Part shown: positions 26,485 to 37,027 of the stretch, in pieces
Layout of the letters: every line of letters begins with the position of its first letter
Position numbering within the stretch: the stretch's first letter is position 1
From: Sphingobacterium haloxyli
Lineage (GTDB): Bacteria; Bacteroidota; Bacteroidia; Sphingobacteriales; Sphingobacteriaceae
Direction: 5' to 3'
Length of the DNA: 64,000 bases
Assembly (NCBI RefSeq): GCF_002980525.1
Contig: NZ_PVBQ01000016.1
Span: forward strand, 1-64,000
Translations under genes and position numbers: made by a program
Notes under the pieces: model-generated
Database searches by the model: none
What the model was told of the DNA's origin: nothing
The model's input: only the letters and a program-made list of their open reading frames with translations

Positions 26485-29400
26485 TTAAATTTTATCAACA
26501 ATTACTCTTAACTCCTTACCATCAATTTCGATAGTATCTCCAGACTCCAATGATGCCTCTGTAAAATCAACAGAGTTTGCCAGAATTTCGGTGCAAATAT
26601 ACGATAAATTATCTTCTACAGCTTGTTGTATTTCAGTATTTTGAGTTAATACAACATTAATTCTATCGGTGACCTCGAAACCCTTCTCCTTCCGCAGATT
26701 TTGGATACGGTTAATCAGTTCCCTAGATAGCCCTTCTTTTTTAAGTTCCGGTGTAATATGAATATCTAATGCTACGGTTAATTTCCCAAGATTTGCAACC
26801 TGCCAACCAGCGACATCCTCGGCTATAATCTCCACATCTTCCGGTGTGATATGGTAGGGTGTGCCTGTTAATTCCAAGGTCCCCTGGTTTTCTAATTCTA
26901 CAATTTGCTCGTCACGTAGGGACTGGATGGCGGCTACTACCATTTTCATATCTTTCCCTACTTTTGCGCCAAGAACTTTAAAATTGGGCTTTATTTTCTT
27001 TTTGATTATGCCCGCGGTGTCCGTAATGAACGATACTTCCTTAATATTTGTTTCCGAAAGGATAAGCTCCTTGACTTTTTCGACTTTTTCCTGAAAGGTA
27101 TTATTCAATACCGGGACTAAAATCTTATTTAGCGGTTGGCGAACGTTGATACCCGTTTTCTTTCGTAAAGATAACGTCAATGACGAAATATCCTGTGCTA
27201 GCGCCATACGTTCCTCTAGATCTTTATCTACTAGATCCGCATGATAAGCAGGGAAATCTGCCAAGTGTACCGATTCAGCGGATTCTTTTTCAGCACCTGC
27301 ATTTAAATCGAGGTACAAACGGTCGGAGAAGAATGGTGAAATAGGAGACATTAACTTCGCTACGGTATCCAAACAGGTGTAGAGCGTTTGGTATGCCGAA
27401 ATTTTATCGTCGGTATATTCACCTTTCCAAAAACGGCGACGACATAAGCGTACATACCAGTTACTTAAATGCTCGTCGACAAAATTTTGTATAGCACGCG
27501 CAGCTTTAGTGGGTTCAAAGTCAGCGTAGTGTTCATCCACTTCTTTGGTTAAGCTGTTCAGTAAAGAAATAACCCAGCGATCAATTTCCGGACGCTTTTC
27601 GATAGCGATGTCTGGTTCACTGTAGTTAAAATTGTCGATATTGGCATACAACGCAAAGAAAGCATAGGTATTATATAGGGTGCCGAAAAATTTGCGACGG
27701 ACCTCATCCAGACCTTCTTCATTGAATTTGAGGTTGTCCCAAGGTGCTGCATTGCTGATCATATACCAACGGGTTGCATCAGCGCTGTATTTATCGATGG
27801 TAATGAAGGGATCAACAGCATTGCCTAAACGCTTGGACATTTTATTTCCGTTTTTGTCTAGTACCAAGCCATTAGATACCACGTTCTTAAAAGCTACCGA
27901 TCCACGAATCATGGTGGAAATTGCGTGAAGAGTAAAGAACCACCCGCGTGTTTGGTCGACCCCCTCAGCAATAAAATCAGCCGGAAAAGCGTGCTCGTAG
28001 CCGTCGTTGAACGGATATTCTTCGCCCCGAGCTAGCTTGTCATGATCGATTCCCCACTGTGCATAAGGCATTGCTCCAGAATCAAACCATACATCAATTA
28101 AGTCCGGTTCACGGAACATTTTTTGGCCGTTGTCAGAAACTAAGACAATATCGTCTACATATGGGCGATGCAGATCTAACGTGTCCGTTCCGAATTTATC
28201 CAGATAAGATTGATTTACAGCTTTCTCCTCTGTGTTGAGTACATCCGACAGTATAGCTTGCTCGAGCAATGTTTTTAACTCTGGCAATGAACCTATACAG
28301 ATTTCTTCATTTTCGTCCACTGAACGCCATATCGGAAGGGGTGTGCCCCAATAACGAGAGCGGGAAAGATTCCAGTCTACCAAATTTTCCAGCCAGTTTC
28401 CGAAGCGCCCGGAGCCGGTAGCTTCTGGTTTCCAATTGATGGTTTGGTTTAGTGCAACCAGTTTTTCCTTTACGGCTGTCGTTCGGATAAACCAACTATC
28501 TAGCGGATAATACAGCACCGGCTTATCGGTACGCCAACAGTGTGGATAGGTGTGTTCATACTTCTTGACATCAAAAGCCTTGTTTTCTTCTTTGAGCTTG
28601 ATAGCTATAAGGACATCCGTCGGGCGAAAAGCTGGATCTGCACGCTCTTCTGTAGAATAGTACTCTTCTTTAACAAAACGGCCTGCGAAATCGGTTATCT
28701 CTTTGATGAAACGACCCGTACGATCGACGGTAGGCATATCTTTGCCATTTTCGTCTCGTACCAAAATTGCCGGAACGTCATTCTCTTTACACACACGAAA
28801 GTCATCCGCTCCATAGGTCGGTGAAGCATGCACAATACCGGTACCGTCCTCTGTGGTCACGAAATCCCCTGGAATGACCCGGAAAGCTTTTTCGATCAAC
28901 TCTTCACTGGTTATATAAGGCATTAGTTGTTGATAGCGTAAGCCTACCAACGCATCACCTTTAAATTCCGCAGCTATTTCCCACGGTACAATTTTATCAC
29001 CTACACTATAATCTTGGAACGGCGCTTGTTGCCCCTCCGTTTTAAAGTGCTTGCCGATAAGATTTTTAGCCAAAATAACAGATACTGGCAGACCTGTGTA
29101 CTGATTGAAGGTTTTTATCTTGACGTAATCAATGTTTTTACCAACGACCAAAGCTGTGTTGCTGGGCAACGTCCACGGCGTCGTCGTCCATGCGATAAAG
29201 GCCACATCTTCATCCTCAGATTCTACCAAGGTAGCCATGAGTGGATGTACCTGTGCTTTGTCTAACCGGAATTCAGCAACAATGGTAGTATCTTTTACAT
29301 CTTTGTAGGTTCCCGGTTGGTTTAATTCATGCGAACTTAGTCCGGTTCCCGCCGCAGGAGAATAAGGTTGTATCGTATAACCTTTGTATAAAAGACCTTT

Positions 29401-29901
29401 GTTGTAAAGTTCTTTCAGTAGATACCAGAGGGTCTCGATGTATTCGTTTTGATACGTGATATAGGGATCACCGAGGTCGACCCAGTAGCCCATTTTTTGC
29501 GTGAGGTCATTCCACACGTCGGTATATTTCATTACCTCTTTCCGACAAGCCTCATTATAAGCTTCGACGCTGATTTTTTTACCAATATCTTCTTTAGTGA
29601 TGTTCAATGTTTTTTCAACGGCCAACTCAATAGGCAAGCCATGTGTATCCCATCCACCTTTACGCTTCACCTGGAAACCTTTTAAAGTTTTATAGCGGCA
29701 AAAGATATCCTTGATTGAGCGCGCCATTACATGGTGGATGCCCGGCATACCGTTCGCGGAGGGAGGACCCTCGTAAAACGTATAGGGTTTGTTGGCCGGA
29801 CGATTTGATATACTTTTTTCAAAGATATTATTCGATTCCCACCGTTTTAGTATTTCTCTACCTATTTCAGGCAGGTTTAACTGCTTATATTCCTTATACA
29901 T
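26485..29901 (-). CDS. ileS: Isoleucyl-tRNA synthetase
   Basis: Class I aminoacyl-tRNA synthetase of 1138 residues, the long eukaryote-like type found in many Bacteroidota. The start MYKEYKQLNLP is preferred; 35 upstream in-frame codons show no conservation features. The HIGH-type motif is HHVM in GMPGIHHVMARS and the KMSKS-type motif is KMSKR in NGNKMSKRLGN. An editing domain lies between them, with AWTTTPWTLPSN. The C-terminal zinc-ribbon of the short bacterial type is absent. It lies eight bases upstream of the TraR-like gene. Confidence 0.97.
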   Translation of the reverse strand: MYKEYKQLNLPEIGREILKRWESNNIFEKSISNRPANKPYTFYEGPPSANGMPGIHHVMARSIKDIFCRYKTLKGFQVKRKGGWDTHGLPIELAVEKTLNITKEDIGKKISVEAYNEACRKEVMKYTDVWNDLTQKMGYWVDLGDPYITYQNEYIETLWYLLKELYNKGLLYKGYTIQPYSPAAGTGLSSHELNQPGTYKDVKDTTIVAEFRLDKAQVHPLMATLVESEDEDVAFIAWTTTPWTLPSNTALVVGKNIDYVKIKTFNQYTGLPVSVILAKNLIGKHFKTEGQQAPFQDYSVGDKIVPWEIAAEFKGDALVGLRYQQLMPYITSEELIEKAFRVIPGDFVTTEDGTGIVHASPTYGADDFRVCKENDVPAILVRDENGKDMPTVDRTGRFIKEITDFAGRFVKEEYYSTEERADPAFRPTDVLIAIKLKEENKAFDVKKYEHTYPHCWRTDKPVLYYPLDSWFIRTTAVKEKLVALNQTINWKPEATGSGRFGNWLENLVDWNLSRSRYWGTPLPIWRSVDENEEICIGSLPELKTLLEQAILSDVLNTEEKAVNQSYLDKFGTDTLDLHRPYVDDIVLVSDNGQKMFREPDLIDVWFDSGAMPYAQWGIDHDKLARGEEYPFNDGYEHAFPADFIAEGVDQTRGWFFTLHAISTMIRGSVAFKNVVSNGLVLDKNGNKMSKRLGNAVDPFITIDKYSADATRWYMISNAAPWDNLKFNEEGLDEVRRKFFGTLYNTYAFFALYANIDNFNYSEPDIAIEKRPEIDRWVISLLNSLTKEVDEHYADFEPTKAARAIQNFVDEHLSNWYVRLCRRRFWKGEYTDDKISAYQTLYTCLDTVAKLMSPISPFFSDRLYLDLNAGAEKESAESVHLADFPAYHADLVDKDLEERMALAQDISSLTLSLRKKTGINVRQPLNKILVPVLNNTFQEKVEKVKELILSETNIKEVSFITDTAGIIKKKIKPNFKVLGAKVGKDMKMVVAAIQSLRDEQIVELENQGTLELTGTPYHITPEDVEIIAEDVAGWQVANLGKLTVALDIHITPELKKEGLSRELINRIQNLRKEKGFEVTDRINVVLTQNTEIQQAVEDNLSYICTEILANSVDFTEASLESGDTIEIDGKELRVIVDKI

Positions 29902-30057
29902 CCGAAATTGCGATTGTTTTTTAAAGGTCGCTAATTTAGTGATTTTAAATTGAAAATAGTAGTACTTGGTTTGGTTTGTGTCCTGACCGAGGAAACGTCC
30001 GGGCACCAGCTAACGGTTGTTTCTGCTGGGAGGTTAAGCGATGTTTTTTAAAAGTAA

Positions 30058-30078
30058 GGCGGGCGAGATTGGCCCGCC
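30058..30078 (-). terminator. Hairpin after the IscA-type gene
   Basis: GGCGGGC and GCCCGCC form a GC-rich stem with a 7-base loop, extended by AAGG/CCTT past a bulge. Read leftward it is followed by TTACTTTT. It is a likely terminator of the gene ending at 30086. Confidence 0.6.
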
Positions 30079-30085
30079 ACCTTAA

Positions 30086-30439
30086 TTATGCTGAAAATGA
30101 ACTTCCGCAGCCGCATGTACTTGAGGCGTTTGGGTTGTTGAATGTGAAACCGCGGGCCTCCAAACCACTTTTGAAGTCTATTTCCATACCTGCCAAATAG
30201 AGCCCGTGGGACTTATTCATGAAAACGCGCATTCCTGCTATCATATATTCGTTGTCGCCGTCTTTCTTTTGGTCAAATCCCAGTATGTAGCTCATCCCGG
30301 AACAGCCTCCGCCCTCTACGCCAACACGCAAGCCGAAATCTGCGCCGATTTCCTGTTGGTCGATCAACTTTTTCAGTTCCGCTACAGCTCCTTCAGTCAA
30401 GGTTACGGGAGCCGTATTTGTTATAGTTTCTGTACTCAT
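30086..30439 (-). CDS. Iron-sulfur cluster assembly protein (IscA/SufA/HesB type)
   Basis: A-type Fe-S carrier of 117 residues. The three cluster-binding cysteines are present: Cys in EGGGCSGMSY and the pair in STCGCGSSF at the C-terminus. The start MSTETITN is chosen over a 31-codon upstream extension without family features. A -7-like TAAATTTG lies about 30 bases upstream. It is divergent from glyA and not next to other suf/isc genes. Confidence 0.94.
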   Translation of the reverse strand: MSTETITNTAPVTLTEGAVAELKKLIDQQEIGADFGLRVGVEGGGCSGMSYILGFDQKKDGDNEYMIAGMRVFMNKSHGLYLAGMEIDFKSGLEARGFTFNNPNASSTCGCGSSFSA

Positions 30440-30557
30440 TACGTGTCGTTTAATGTATGTCGTTGTTACAAATTTACATCTTTCTTTAAAGAAGCTTTTG
30501 GAAGCTGACCATTTTTGACAATAATACAACATTCCTAAATTTTTTGTGGATTTATAT

Positions 30558-30565
30558 TATCTTTG
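30558..30565 (+). promoter_or_regulatory. -7 element of glyA
   Basis: TATCTTTG, a perfect TAnnTTTG match, lies 46 bases before the glyA ATG. No TTG stands at the usual -33 distance. Confidence 0.5.
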
Positions 30566-30611
30566 CATCAAAATATAGAAGTTTTTTATAATACTCCTTA
30601 ATAATAACATA

Positions 30612-31883
30612 ATGGAAAGAGATCAGGTCATTTTTAACCTAATAGCAGATGAGCTAAAGCGCCAAGAAGAAGGCATCGAATTGATCGCTTCTGAGAACTT
30701 TGTAAGCAAACAAGTGATGGAAGCCGCTGGTTCGGTTTTAACGAACAAATATGCGGAAGGCTTGCCTGGGAAACGCTACTACGGAGGTTGTGAAGTGGTT
30801 GACGAAGTTGAAGCGATTGCCATTGATCGTGCAAAAAAGCTATTTGGTGCAACATGGGTAAACGTACAGCCTCACTCTGGAGCGCAAGCTAATGCGGCGG
30901 TTTTCTTAGCCACATTAAAACCGGGTGATAAAATTTTAGGACTTGATCTATCGCACGGAGGGCATTTAACACACGGGTCGCCGGCAAATCTTTCGGGTAA
31001 AATTTACCAACCATTATTTTATGGAGTAAAAGAAGATACGGGTCTTATTGACTACGAACAGCTGGAAGAGACGGCGCTGCGCGAAAAACCTAAAATGATC
31101 ATATGTGGTGCTTCCGCTTATTCTCGCGATTGGGATTACGCCCGTATCCGTAAGGTGGCTGATGAAATTGGAGCATTGGTATTGGCGGATATTTCACATC
31201 CTGCCGGATTGATTGCAAAAGGTTTGTTGAACGATCCGCTTCCGCATTGCCATATTGTAACTACAACTACACATAAAACATTACGTGGTCCTCGTGGCGG
31301 TATGATTATGGTGGGAGAAGATTTTGAAAATCCTTGGGGCATTAAAACACCGAAAGGAGAGATCCGTACGATGACCCAGTTGCTGGATTTGGCTGTATTT
31401 CCAGGTACACAAGGAGGACCTTTGGAACATACGATCGCAGCTAAAGCGATAGCATATGGCGAAGCATTGAGCGATGATTACTTGACATACGCTAAACAAG
31501 TGCAGAAGAATGCACAGGCATTGGCTCAATTCTTTGTAGACCGTGATTACAAGATCATTTCCGGTGGTACAGACAACCATTTGATGTTAGTTGACCTACG
31601 TAACAAGGATATTTCGGGTAAAGATGCCGAAGCGGTGTTAGGCAAAGCTGGTATCACAACGAATAAAAACATGGTACCATTTGATACTCGATCTCCTTTT
31701 GTAACCTCGGGTGTACGTTTCGGAACGGCAGCTGTTACCACACGTGGTATTAAGGAGAACGAAATTATCCAAATTGGTGAATTGATTGATGAAGCTTTGG
31801 CCAACAGAGCGAATGAGGCTGCCTTAGAAGCTATCCACGGTAAAGTGAAAACTTTGATGGCACAGTTCCCATTATATAGATAG
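30612..31883 (+). CDS. glyA: Serine hydroxymethyltransferase
   Basis: PLP enzyme interconverting serine and glycine with tetrahydrofolate, the main source of one-carbon units. The PLP lysine is in [14 protein letters not shown] and the folate-site start in [13 protein letters not shown]. At 423 residues it is full length. It is monocistronic, with a clear -7 element upstream and an intrinsic terminator downstream. Confidence 0.97.
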   Translation: MERDQVIFNLIADELKRQEEGIELIASENFVSKQVMEAAGSVLTNKYAEGLPGKRYYGGCEVVDEVEAIAIDRAKKLFGATWVNVQPHSGAQANAAVFLATLKPGDKILGLDLSHGGHLTHGSPANLSGKIYQPLFYGVKEDTGLIDYEQLEETALREKPKMIICGASAYSRDWDYARIRKVADEIGALVLADISHPAGLIAKGLLNDPLPHCHIVTTTTHKTLRGPRGGMIMVGEDFENPWGIKTPKGEIRTMTQLLDLAVFPGTQGGPLEHTIAAKAIAYGEALSDDYLTYAKQVQKNAQALAQFFVDRDYKIISGGTDNHLMLVDLRNKDISGKDAEAVLGKAGITTNKNMVPFDTRSPFVTSGVRFGTAAVTTRGIKENEIIQIGELIDEALANRANEAALEAIHGKVKTLMAQFPLYR

Positions 31884-31906
31884 TAACTAGTATTATTAAA
31901 TTATAT

Positions 31907-31937
31907 AAAGGTGGGCACATACTGCTCACCTTTTTTT
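31907..31937 (+). terminator. glyA terminator
   Basis: AAAGGTGGGC and GCTCACCTTT form a 10-bp stem with one G-T wobble, followed by seven T. A standard intrinsic terminator 24 bases after glyA. Confidence 0.88.
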
Positions 31938-32161
31938 ATGGTATCTACAGCATAAAGCGGCTAATAAATAAACCATTCTATACATTTATTTGTTGTATAC
32001 AGAAATGCAGAACATGTGTGAATAAATGTTAAAAAACAATTGTTTAATTTGAATCATCGTTATTTTTCATTTGCTTTGAGGTATGATTATACAAACGGAA
32101 GGACGCCTATAAAACACTTTACTCTTTAAAATAAATTCAAACATAAATCTGGTGATTTACT

Positions 32162-32752
32162 ATGAAAACGTTAAAAGATAAGAGTGACCTTGAGTTGATT
32201 CAGGCATACGTATCAGGGGATGAGTCGGGGATAGAGGTACTACTGAATAGGTATAAGACGAAAATATATACATCTATCTATCTACAAGTGAAAGACGAAT
32301 ATCTCGCGGAAGATATTTTTCAAGAAACCTTTATAAAGGTAATCAAAACACTAAAATCCGGACGTTATAACGACGAAGGTAAATTTTTGCCTTGGGTAGT
32401 TCGTATTGCTCAAAATATGGTGATTGACCATTTTCGGAAAGAAAAACGTAGCCCCACGGTGGTGAGCAGCGAGGGATATGATATTTTTGGCGTGTTGGAG
32501 TTTGCTGACGATAACGCCGAGTCGAAATTAATGACTAATCAACGCGATGTGGATTTGCGAAAGATTATTCAAAAGTTACCTGACGACCAAAAAGAGGTTC
32601 TAATTATGCGACATTTTTGTGATATGAGCTTCAAAGAAATTGCTGAAATAACCGATGTGAGTATCAATACGGCACTTGGTCGGATGCGCTATGCACTCAA
32701 CAATTTACGGAAAATGATCGAGGAACATAATATGCTATTGAATATGGGTTAA
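32162..32752 (+). CDS. ECF-type sigma-70 family RNA polymerase sigma factor
   Basis: A 196-residue sigma factor with region 2 ([15 protein letters not shown] and [19 protein letters not shown]) and region 4 ([30 protein letters not shown]). No anti-sigma factor (FecR or other) is adjacent, unlike most SusC-linked sigma factors in this phylum, so the signal is unknown. The gene converges with purE and overlaps it by four bases inside a short hairpin. Confidence 0.92.
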   Translation: MKTLKDKSDLELIQAYVSGDESGIEVLLNRYKTKIYTSIYLQVKDEYLAEDIFQETFIKVIKTLKSGRYNDEGKFLPWVVRIAQNMVIDHFRKEKRSPTVVSSEGYDIFGVLEFADDNAESKLMTNQRDVDLRKIIQKLPDDQKEVLIMRHFCDMSFKEIAEITDVSINTALGRMRYALNNLRKMIEEHNMLLNMG

Positions 32753-32760
32753 AAACCCAT
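32744..32760. terminator. Shared hairpin at the sigma factor/purE junction
   Basis: ATGGGTT, three A, then AACCCAT fold into a 7-bp stem that contains both convergent stop codons. No strong T-run follows on either strand, so termination strength is uncertain. Confidence 0.4.
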
Positions 32761-33258
32761 ATTCTCGACTTCTTCAGCAGTTTCTTCGACTTTTGCTTTC
32801 AGCCCTGCCTTAAAGGCCAGGACCGCCGTTGCTAGTTCCTCCGAAGAAGTTGCTAAAATTTGGGTCGCCAAAATTCCTGCATTCTTTGCGGCATTCAATG
32901 CGACGGTTGCCACCGGAATTCCATTAGGCATTTGTAATATAGAAAGCACCGAATCCCAACCGTCAATAGAATTGGAGGATTTTACCGGAACACCGATTAC
33001 AGGTAAATGGGTTATTGAAGCAACCATTCCCGGTAGATGCGCGGCACCGCCGGCTCCTGCGATAATAACTTTCAGTCCGCGTGTTGCGGCTGATTTCGCG
33101 TATTCGTACATACGTTCGGGTGTACGATGGGCTGAAACAATGGACACTTCAAAAGTCACTCCCAACTCTTTCAATACTTCGATGGCATCCTGCATCACGG
33201 GAAGATCGGATTTGCTACCCATGATTATACCTACTTGTGCAATATTTTCTCGGTTCAT
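32749..33258 (-). CDS. purE: N5-carboxyaminoimidazole ribonucleotide mutase
   Basis: Class I PurE of 169 residues, converting N5-CAIR to CAIR in purine synthesis. The N-terminal substrate loop [13 protein letters not shown] and the catalytic His in [10 protein letters not shown] are intact, as is [13 protein letters not shown]. It follows purK by four bases, as expected for the two-step bacterial route. Confidence 0.96.
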   Translation of the reverse strand: MNRENIAQVGIIMGSKSDLPVMQDAIEVLKELGVTFEVSIVSAHRTPERMYEYAKSAATRGLKVIIAGAGGAAHLPGMVASITHLPVIGVPVKSSNSIDGWDSVLSILQMPNGIPVATVALNAAKNAGILATQILATSSEELATAVLAFKAGLKAKVEETAEEVENMGF

Positions 33259-33262
33259 CTTT

Positions 33263-34405
33263 TTAAGCCTTTACCTTTAATGTTTTTTGTACCCAACGTG
33301 CATTTTTTATCGCTAAATCACGGTCGTCATTCACAATGCACACATGACCCATCTTGCGAAAAGGTTTTGTATACTTCTTTCCATATAAATGAACAAATAT
33401 GCCTTCAACGGCAAGTACGTCCTCCACGCCCTCGTATCTAGCAAGCCCCTCATACCTTGGTTCACCTAATAGGTTTATCATTACTGCATTCGTTCTCGCC
33501 GTCGTAGCGCCCAGTGGTAAATTGAAAATCGCACGCAAATGTTGTGCGAATTGAGAGGTGATATTTCCCTCAATCGTATGATGCCCACTATTGTGTGGGC
33601 GAGGAGCAAGCTCATTTACTAAAATCTCGCCTTCTTTTGTAAGAAACATTTCGACTGCCAAGAGTCCGACAATTTGTAGGTCCTCTGCTATCTTTTTAGC
33701 AATTTCATCAGCTTGCGTCTGGATCTCAAAAGGTAATGTCGATGGAGATATCAAAAACTCCACCAAATTCGCATCTGGATTAAACTCCATCTCTACCAAC
33801 GGAAAGGTCGATACGTCGCCTTTATCGTTCCTGGCAACAATTACGGCAATTTCTTTTTCGAAATCAACTAACTCTTCTACTAAAGAAGGCTCTTCAAAGG
33901 CCTGTTCTATTGCTGATGGATTATTGATCTTTTTTACGCCCTTACCATCGTAGCCATCCTTGCGGAGCTTCTGAATATACGGTAAAGGGATAGCCGTTTC
34001 ATATAAATTTTCTTTGTTAGAAATTAGCTGAAAAGCTGCGGTAGGAATATCGTTCTGTTTAAAAAATTGTTTTTGTAAACCTTTGTCTTGAATCAATCGA
34101 ATGATTCGGGACTGTGGATATACAATAACACCTTCGCCCTCCAACTTCTCTAAAGCATCTACATTTACTTTTTCGATTTCGATGGTGATCATGTCTAAAT
34201 CTTTACCAAAATTATAGACTGTATCAAAATCATTTAAGGAACCGCATTCAAAACGGTTACACAATTTACGGCACGGTGCATTTTTATCAGGATCCAATAT
34301 ATGCACGTTTACGTTATAATTGATAGCTTCTTGTATGAGCATGCGGCCCAACTGGCCTCCGCCAAGAATACCTAATTGCAACTCGCCATAAAAATCTTTT
34401 GCCAT
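33263..34405 (-). CDS. purK: N5-carboxyaminoimidazole ribonucleotide synthase
   Basis: ATP-grasp enzyme of 380 residues making N5-CAIR from AIR, bicarbonate and ATP. The N-terminal [12 protein letters not shown], the ATP-grasp stretch [12 protein letters not shown] and the metal-site [18 protein letters not shown] are present. It lies upstream of purE in one unit and only 18 bases after nuoB, so the purine pair may be read from the nuo transcript. Confidence 0.96.
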   Translation of the reverse strand: MAKDFYGELQLGILGGGQLGRMLIQEAINYNVNVHILDPDKNAPCRKLCNRFECGSLNDFDTVYNFGKDLDMITIEIEKVNVDALEKLEGEGVIVYPQSRIIRLIQDKGLQKQFFKQNDIPTAAFQLISNKENLYETAIPLPYIQKLRKDGYDGKGVKKINNPSAIEQAFEEPSLVEELVDFEKEIAVIVARNDKGDVSTFPLVEMEFNPDANLVEFLISPSTLPFEIQTQADEIAKKIAEDLQIVGLLAVEMFLTKEGEILVNELAPRPHNSGHHTIEGNITSQFAQHLRAIFNLPLGATTARTNAVMINLLGEPRYEGLARYEGVEDVLAVEGIFVHLYGKKYTKPFRKMGHVCIVNDDRDLAIKNARWVQKTLKVKA

Positions 34406-34423
34406 AGTGTTTTTAAAAATATA

Positions 34424-34918
34424 TTAAGCTTGTTCAGAAAAATATTGATCTTGTAATATATTTTCTGTCTGTATTTTCTTTTGAAGTTCTAAAAATGCAC
34501 CGATTAGTGCTTCTGGTCTCGGTGGGCACCCCTGTACATATACATCTACAGGAATAATCTTGTCTACACCTTTTACCACGTGATAGCCGTGTTGCCAATA
34601 CGGACCGCCGCAATTTGAACAGGAACCCATCGATATGACATATTTGGGGTCTGGCATTTGTTCGTAGAGTTTTTTTATCCTATCGGCCATCTTGAAGGTC
34701 ACGGTGCCCGCAATGATCATTACATCCGATTGCCTAGGAGATGGACGCGGAAACACGCCTAAGCGATCTAGGTCATAGGTCGAAGCCATAGCGCCCATCA
34801 TCTCGATCGCACAACAAGCGATCCCGAAACTCACCGGCCACATAGACGATAACCTTGCCCAATTCAGCAAATCGTCCATCTTAGCGATGATTACCCCTCC
34901 ATTTTGTGCTGCATCCAT
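34424..34918 (-). CDS. nuoB: NADH-quinone oxidoreductase subunit B
   Basis: Complex I subunit of 164 residues holding the terminal Fe-S cluster N2. The ligands are visible: the tandem Cys in [11 protein letters not shown], Cys in [11 protein letters not shown] and Cys in [11 protein letters not shown]. It follows nuoA by seven bases. The next gene downstream is purK, not nuoC, so the nuo cluster is split. Confidence 0.96.
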   Translation of the reverse strand: MDAAQNGGVIIAKMDDLLNWARLSSMWPVSFGIACCAIEMMGAMASTYDLDRLGVFPRPSPRQSDVMIIAGTVTFKMADRIKKLYEQMPDPKYVISMGSCSNCGGPYWQHGYHVVKGVDKIIPVDVYVQGCPPRPEALIGAFLELQKKIQTENILQDQYFSEQA

Positions 34919-34925
34919 GTTTTAA

Positions 34926-35510
34926 TCAATTTGACTTCTTGAATTTTGGCCGAAATGCCAACCCTCCACTGCGAGCCACTTTTACACCTGTATCAGCAGT
35001 ATCCTCAAGAACTGCTGCCTTATAGTCACGGACGTGATATTGTTTGTTATTCAATTGCTCGTAGGCCGTAGCTGGAATACCTACAGAAACACGAGGTTCT
35101 ACATGTGCGGGTTTAATCCACGAAATGTCACCCCGTTTCCATACATATACCAATCCCACGACTAGGATACCCAAAAACATACCCATTTCCACTAAGGTAA
35201 ACCATCCCCAACGCCCATCGGCAGCGACCAATTCCCTACTCCCGAAAACCGTTGCCCAAGGAAATACGAAAATCAGTTCCACATCAAATAGTAGGAAGAC
35301 CAAAGCAATGACATAAAACCGTGGGTTTATCTGTATCCAGGCGTTTCCAGTGGCCTCTTCACCACATTCGTATGTACTTAGTTTTTCAGGATTTGGTTTC
35401 TTTGGCGATAGTATTTTTGCCAACAAAATGGTTGCGCACACCAAAAGGATACCTACTATCGCTATTAATAGTATCTTTCCATATTCCGAGAGCTGCGCGG
35501 GGTCATCCAT
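34926..35510 (-). CDS. nuoA: NADH-quinone oxidoreductase subunit A
   Basis: Membrane subunit of complex I with three spans (about 9-29, 65-85, 104-124) and the conserved loop YECGEEATGNAWIQINPRFYVIALVFLLFDVELIFVFPW, cited here by its parts YECGE and FDVELIF. At 194 residues it is about 60-70 longer than the usual subunit, with a soluble C-terminal tail (about 128-194) of unknown role. The ATG lies four bases after TAATTTTG, a -7-like element. Confidence 0.93.
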   Translation of the reverse strand: MDDPAQLSEYGKILLIAIVGILLVCATILLAKILSPKKPNPEKLSTYECGEEATGNAWIQINPRFYVIALVFLLFDVELIFVFPWATVFGSRELVAADGRWGWFTLVEMGMFLGILVVGLVYVWKRGDISWIKPAHVEPRVSVGIPATAYEQLNNKQYHVRDYKAAVLEDTADTGVKVARSGGLAFRPKFKKSN

Positions 35511-35514
35511 AAGG

Positions 35515-35522
35515 CAAAATTA
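35515..35522 (-). promoter_or_regulatory. -7 element TAATTTTG directly before nuoA
   Basis: Matches TAnnTTTG on the minus strand and ends four bases before the nuoA ATG, again predicting a leaderless transcript. Confidence 0.45.
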
Positions 35523-35534
35523 CAAAATATTATT

Positions 35535-36878
35535 TTAAAAAGGTTTTCCAGGCATTTTGGGCATATTACGCATCATCTTCGCTGCCATAGCCGGATTAGA
35601 CATTTGTTTCATGACCTTACGCATGTCTGCAAACTGCTTCATGAGCTTATTCACCTCGTTAATATCTGTTCCTGAACCTTTCGCTATACGCATGCGGCGT
35701 TTTGTGTCAATCGCATCTGGATTTTCTCTTTCAAAAGGCGTCATAGAGTCGATAATTGCTTCGATCGGTTTGAAAGCATCGTCCTCTATTTCTACATCTT
35801 TAATGGCTTTGCCGACTCCGGGGATCATTCCCATCAAGTCCTTCATATTACCCATTTTCTTAATTTGTTGAATCTGGGACTTGAAATCGTTGAAGTCAAA
35901 TTTATTTTTCCGGATTTTCTTTTGTAGCTCTGCCGCTTCTTTCTCATCAAACTGCTGTTGTGCACGTTCAACCAAAGAAACTACGTCTCCCATCCCCAAG
36001 ATACGAGAGGCCATGCGGTCTGGGTGGAATACATCTAGCGCTTCCATTTTCTCGCCGGTACCAATAAACTTAATCGGTTTATTGACTACGGATTTGATGG
36101 ATAACGCTGCACCTCCACGTGTGTCACCGTCCAATTTCGTCAGCACTACCCCCGTGAAATCCAGACGATCGTTGAACGCTTTAGCCGTATTGACAGCATC
36201 CTGTCCCGTCATAGCATCCACCACAAACAGGATTTCATGCGGTTGAGTTGCCTCTTTCACTGCCGTTATTTCGGTCATCAAAGCTTCGTCGATGGCCAAC
36301 CGTCCGGCTGTATCAATAATAACTATGTTATTTCCATTGCGTTTGGCTTCCGCTACACCTTCCATAGCAATAGCTATAGGGTCGGTGGAGTCGCGATTGA
36401 CATAGACAGGAACGTTCACTTGTTCACCCAATACTTGCAATTGGTCAATCGCAGCCGGACGATAAACGTCTCCTGCAACTAACAGCGGCTTCTTACCCTT
36501 TTTGTCACGAAGATAGTTAGCCAGCTTGCCGGAGAATGTGGTTTTACCCGCACCGTTCAAACCCGCGATCAGTATAATCGTAGGGTTGTGTGTTATATCC
36601 AGATCGGTGACTGTTCCTCCCATAAGGGAAGTCAGTTCATCGTTCATGATTTTAGTCAGCAATTGCCCCGGCGAAATACTGGTGAGTACATTCTGACCTA
36701 ACGCTTTTTGCTTGACCTCGTCGGTAAATGTTTTGGCTGTTTTATAATTCACATCGGCATCTAACAATGCCTTGCGAATTTCTTTCATCGTCTCCGCGAC
36801 GTTTATTTCAGTGATACTTCCTTGCCCTTTTAATACTTTAAAGGCTCTATCCAGTTTATCCTGTAAATTCTGAAACAT
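35535..36878 (-). CDS. ffh: Signal recognition particle protein Ffh
   Basis: SRP54 GTPase of 447 residues, targeting membrane proteins co-translationally. N and G domains (about 1-295) show the P-loop GLNGAGKTTFSGKLA, DTAGRLAID and TKLDGDTRGGAALS; the Met-rich M domain (about 320-447) binds 4.5S RNA and signal sequences (MKQMSNPAMAAKMMRNMPKM). A -7-like TAACTTTG lies about 35 bases upstream. Confidence 0.97.
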   Translation of the reverse strand: MFQNLQDKLDRAFKVLKGQGSITEINVAETMKEIRKALLDADVNYKTAKTFTDEVKQKALGQNVLTSISPGQLLTKIMNDELTSLMGGTVTDLDITHNPTIILIAGLNGAGKTTFSGKLANYLRDKKGKKPLLVAGDVYRPAAIDQLQVLGEQVNVPVYVNRDSTDPIAIAMEGVAEAKRNGNNIVIIDTAGRLAIDEALMTEITAVKEATQPHEILFVVDAMTGQDAVNTAKAFNDRLDFTGVVLTKLDGDTRGGAALSIKSVVNKPIKFIGTGEKMEALDVFHPDRMASRILGMGDVVSLVERAQQQFDEKEAAELQKKIRKNKFDFNDFKSQIQQIKKMGNMKDLMGMIPGVGKAIKDVEIEDDAFKPIEAIIDSMTPFERENPDAIDTKRRMRIAKGSGTDINEVNKLMKQFADMRKVMKQMSNPAMAAKMMRNMPKMPGKPF

Positions 36879-36972
36879 GTTTTATTTCTCGTCTTAAAAT
36901 GTGCTAAGTGCCAAAGTTACAAAATAGTGTCGAATTTTATTTCATCATTCAACGGGGAATCCATTAAACAAT

Positions 36973-37003
36973 AAAAAATGCGACGGAGTCAGTCGCATTT
37001 TTT
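36973..37003 (-). terminator. Terminator of the zinc metalloprotease gene
   Basis: AAAAAATGCGAC and GTCGCATTTTTT form a 12-bp stem including the A and T runs, so it could work on both strands. On the minus strand it ends the gene finishing at 37028, before ffh. Confidence 0.85.
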
Positions 37004-37027
37004 ATTATGTGTATATCCATCTTATCA

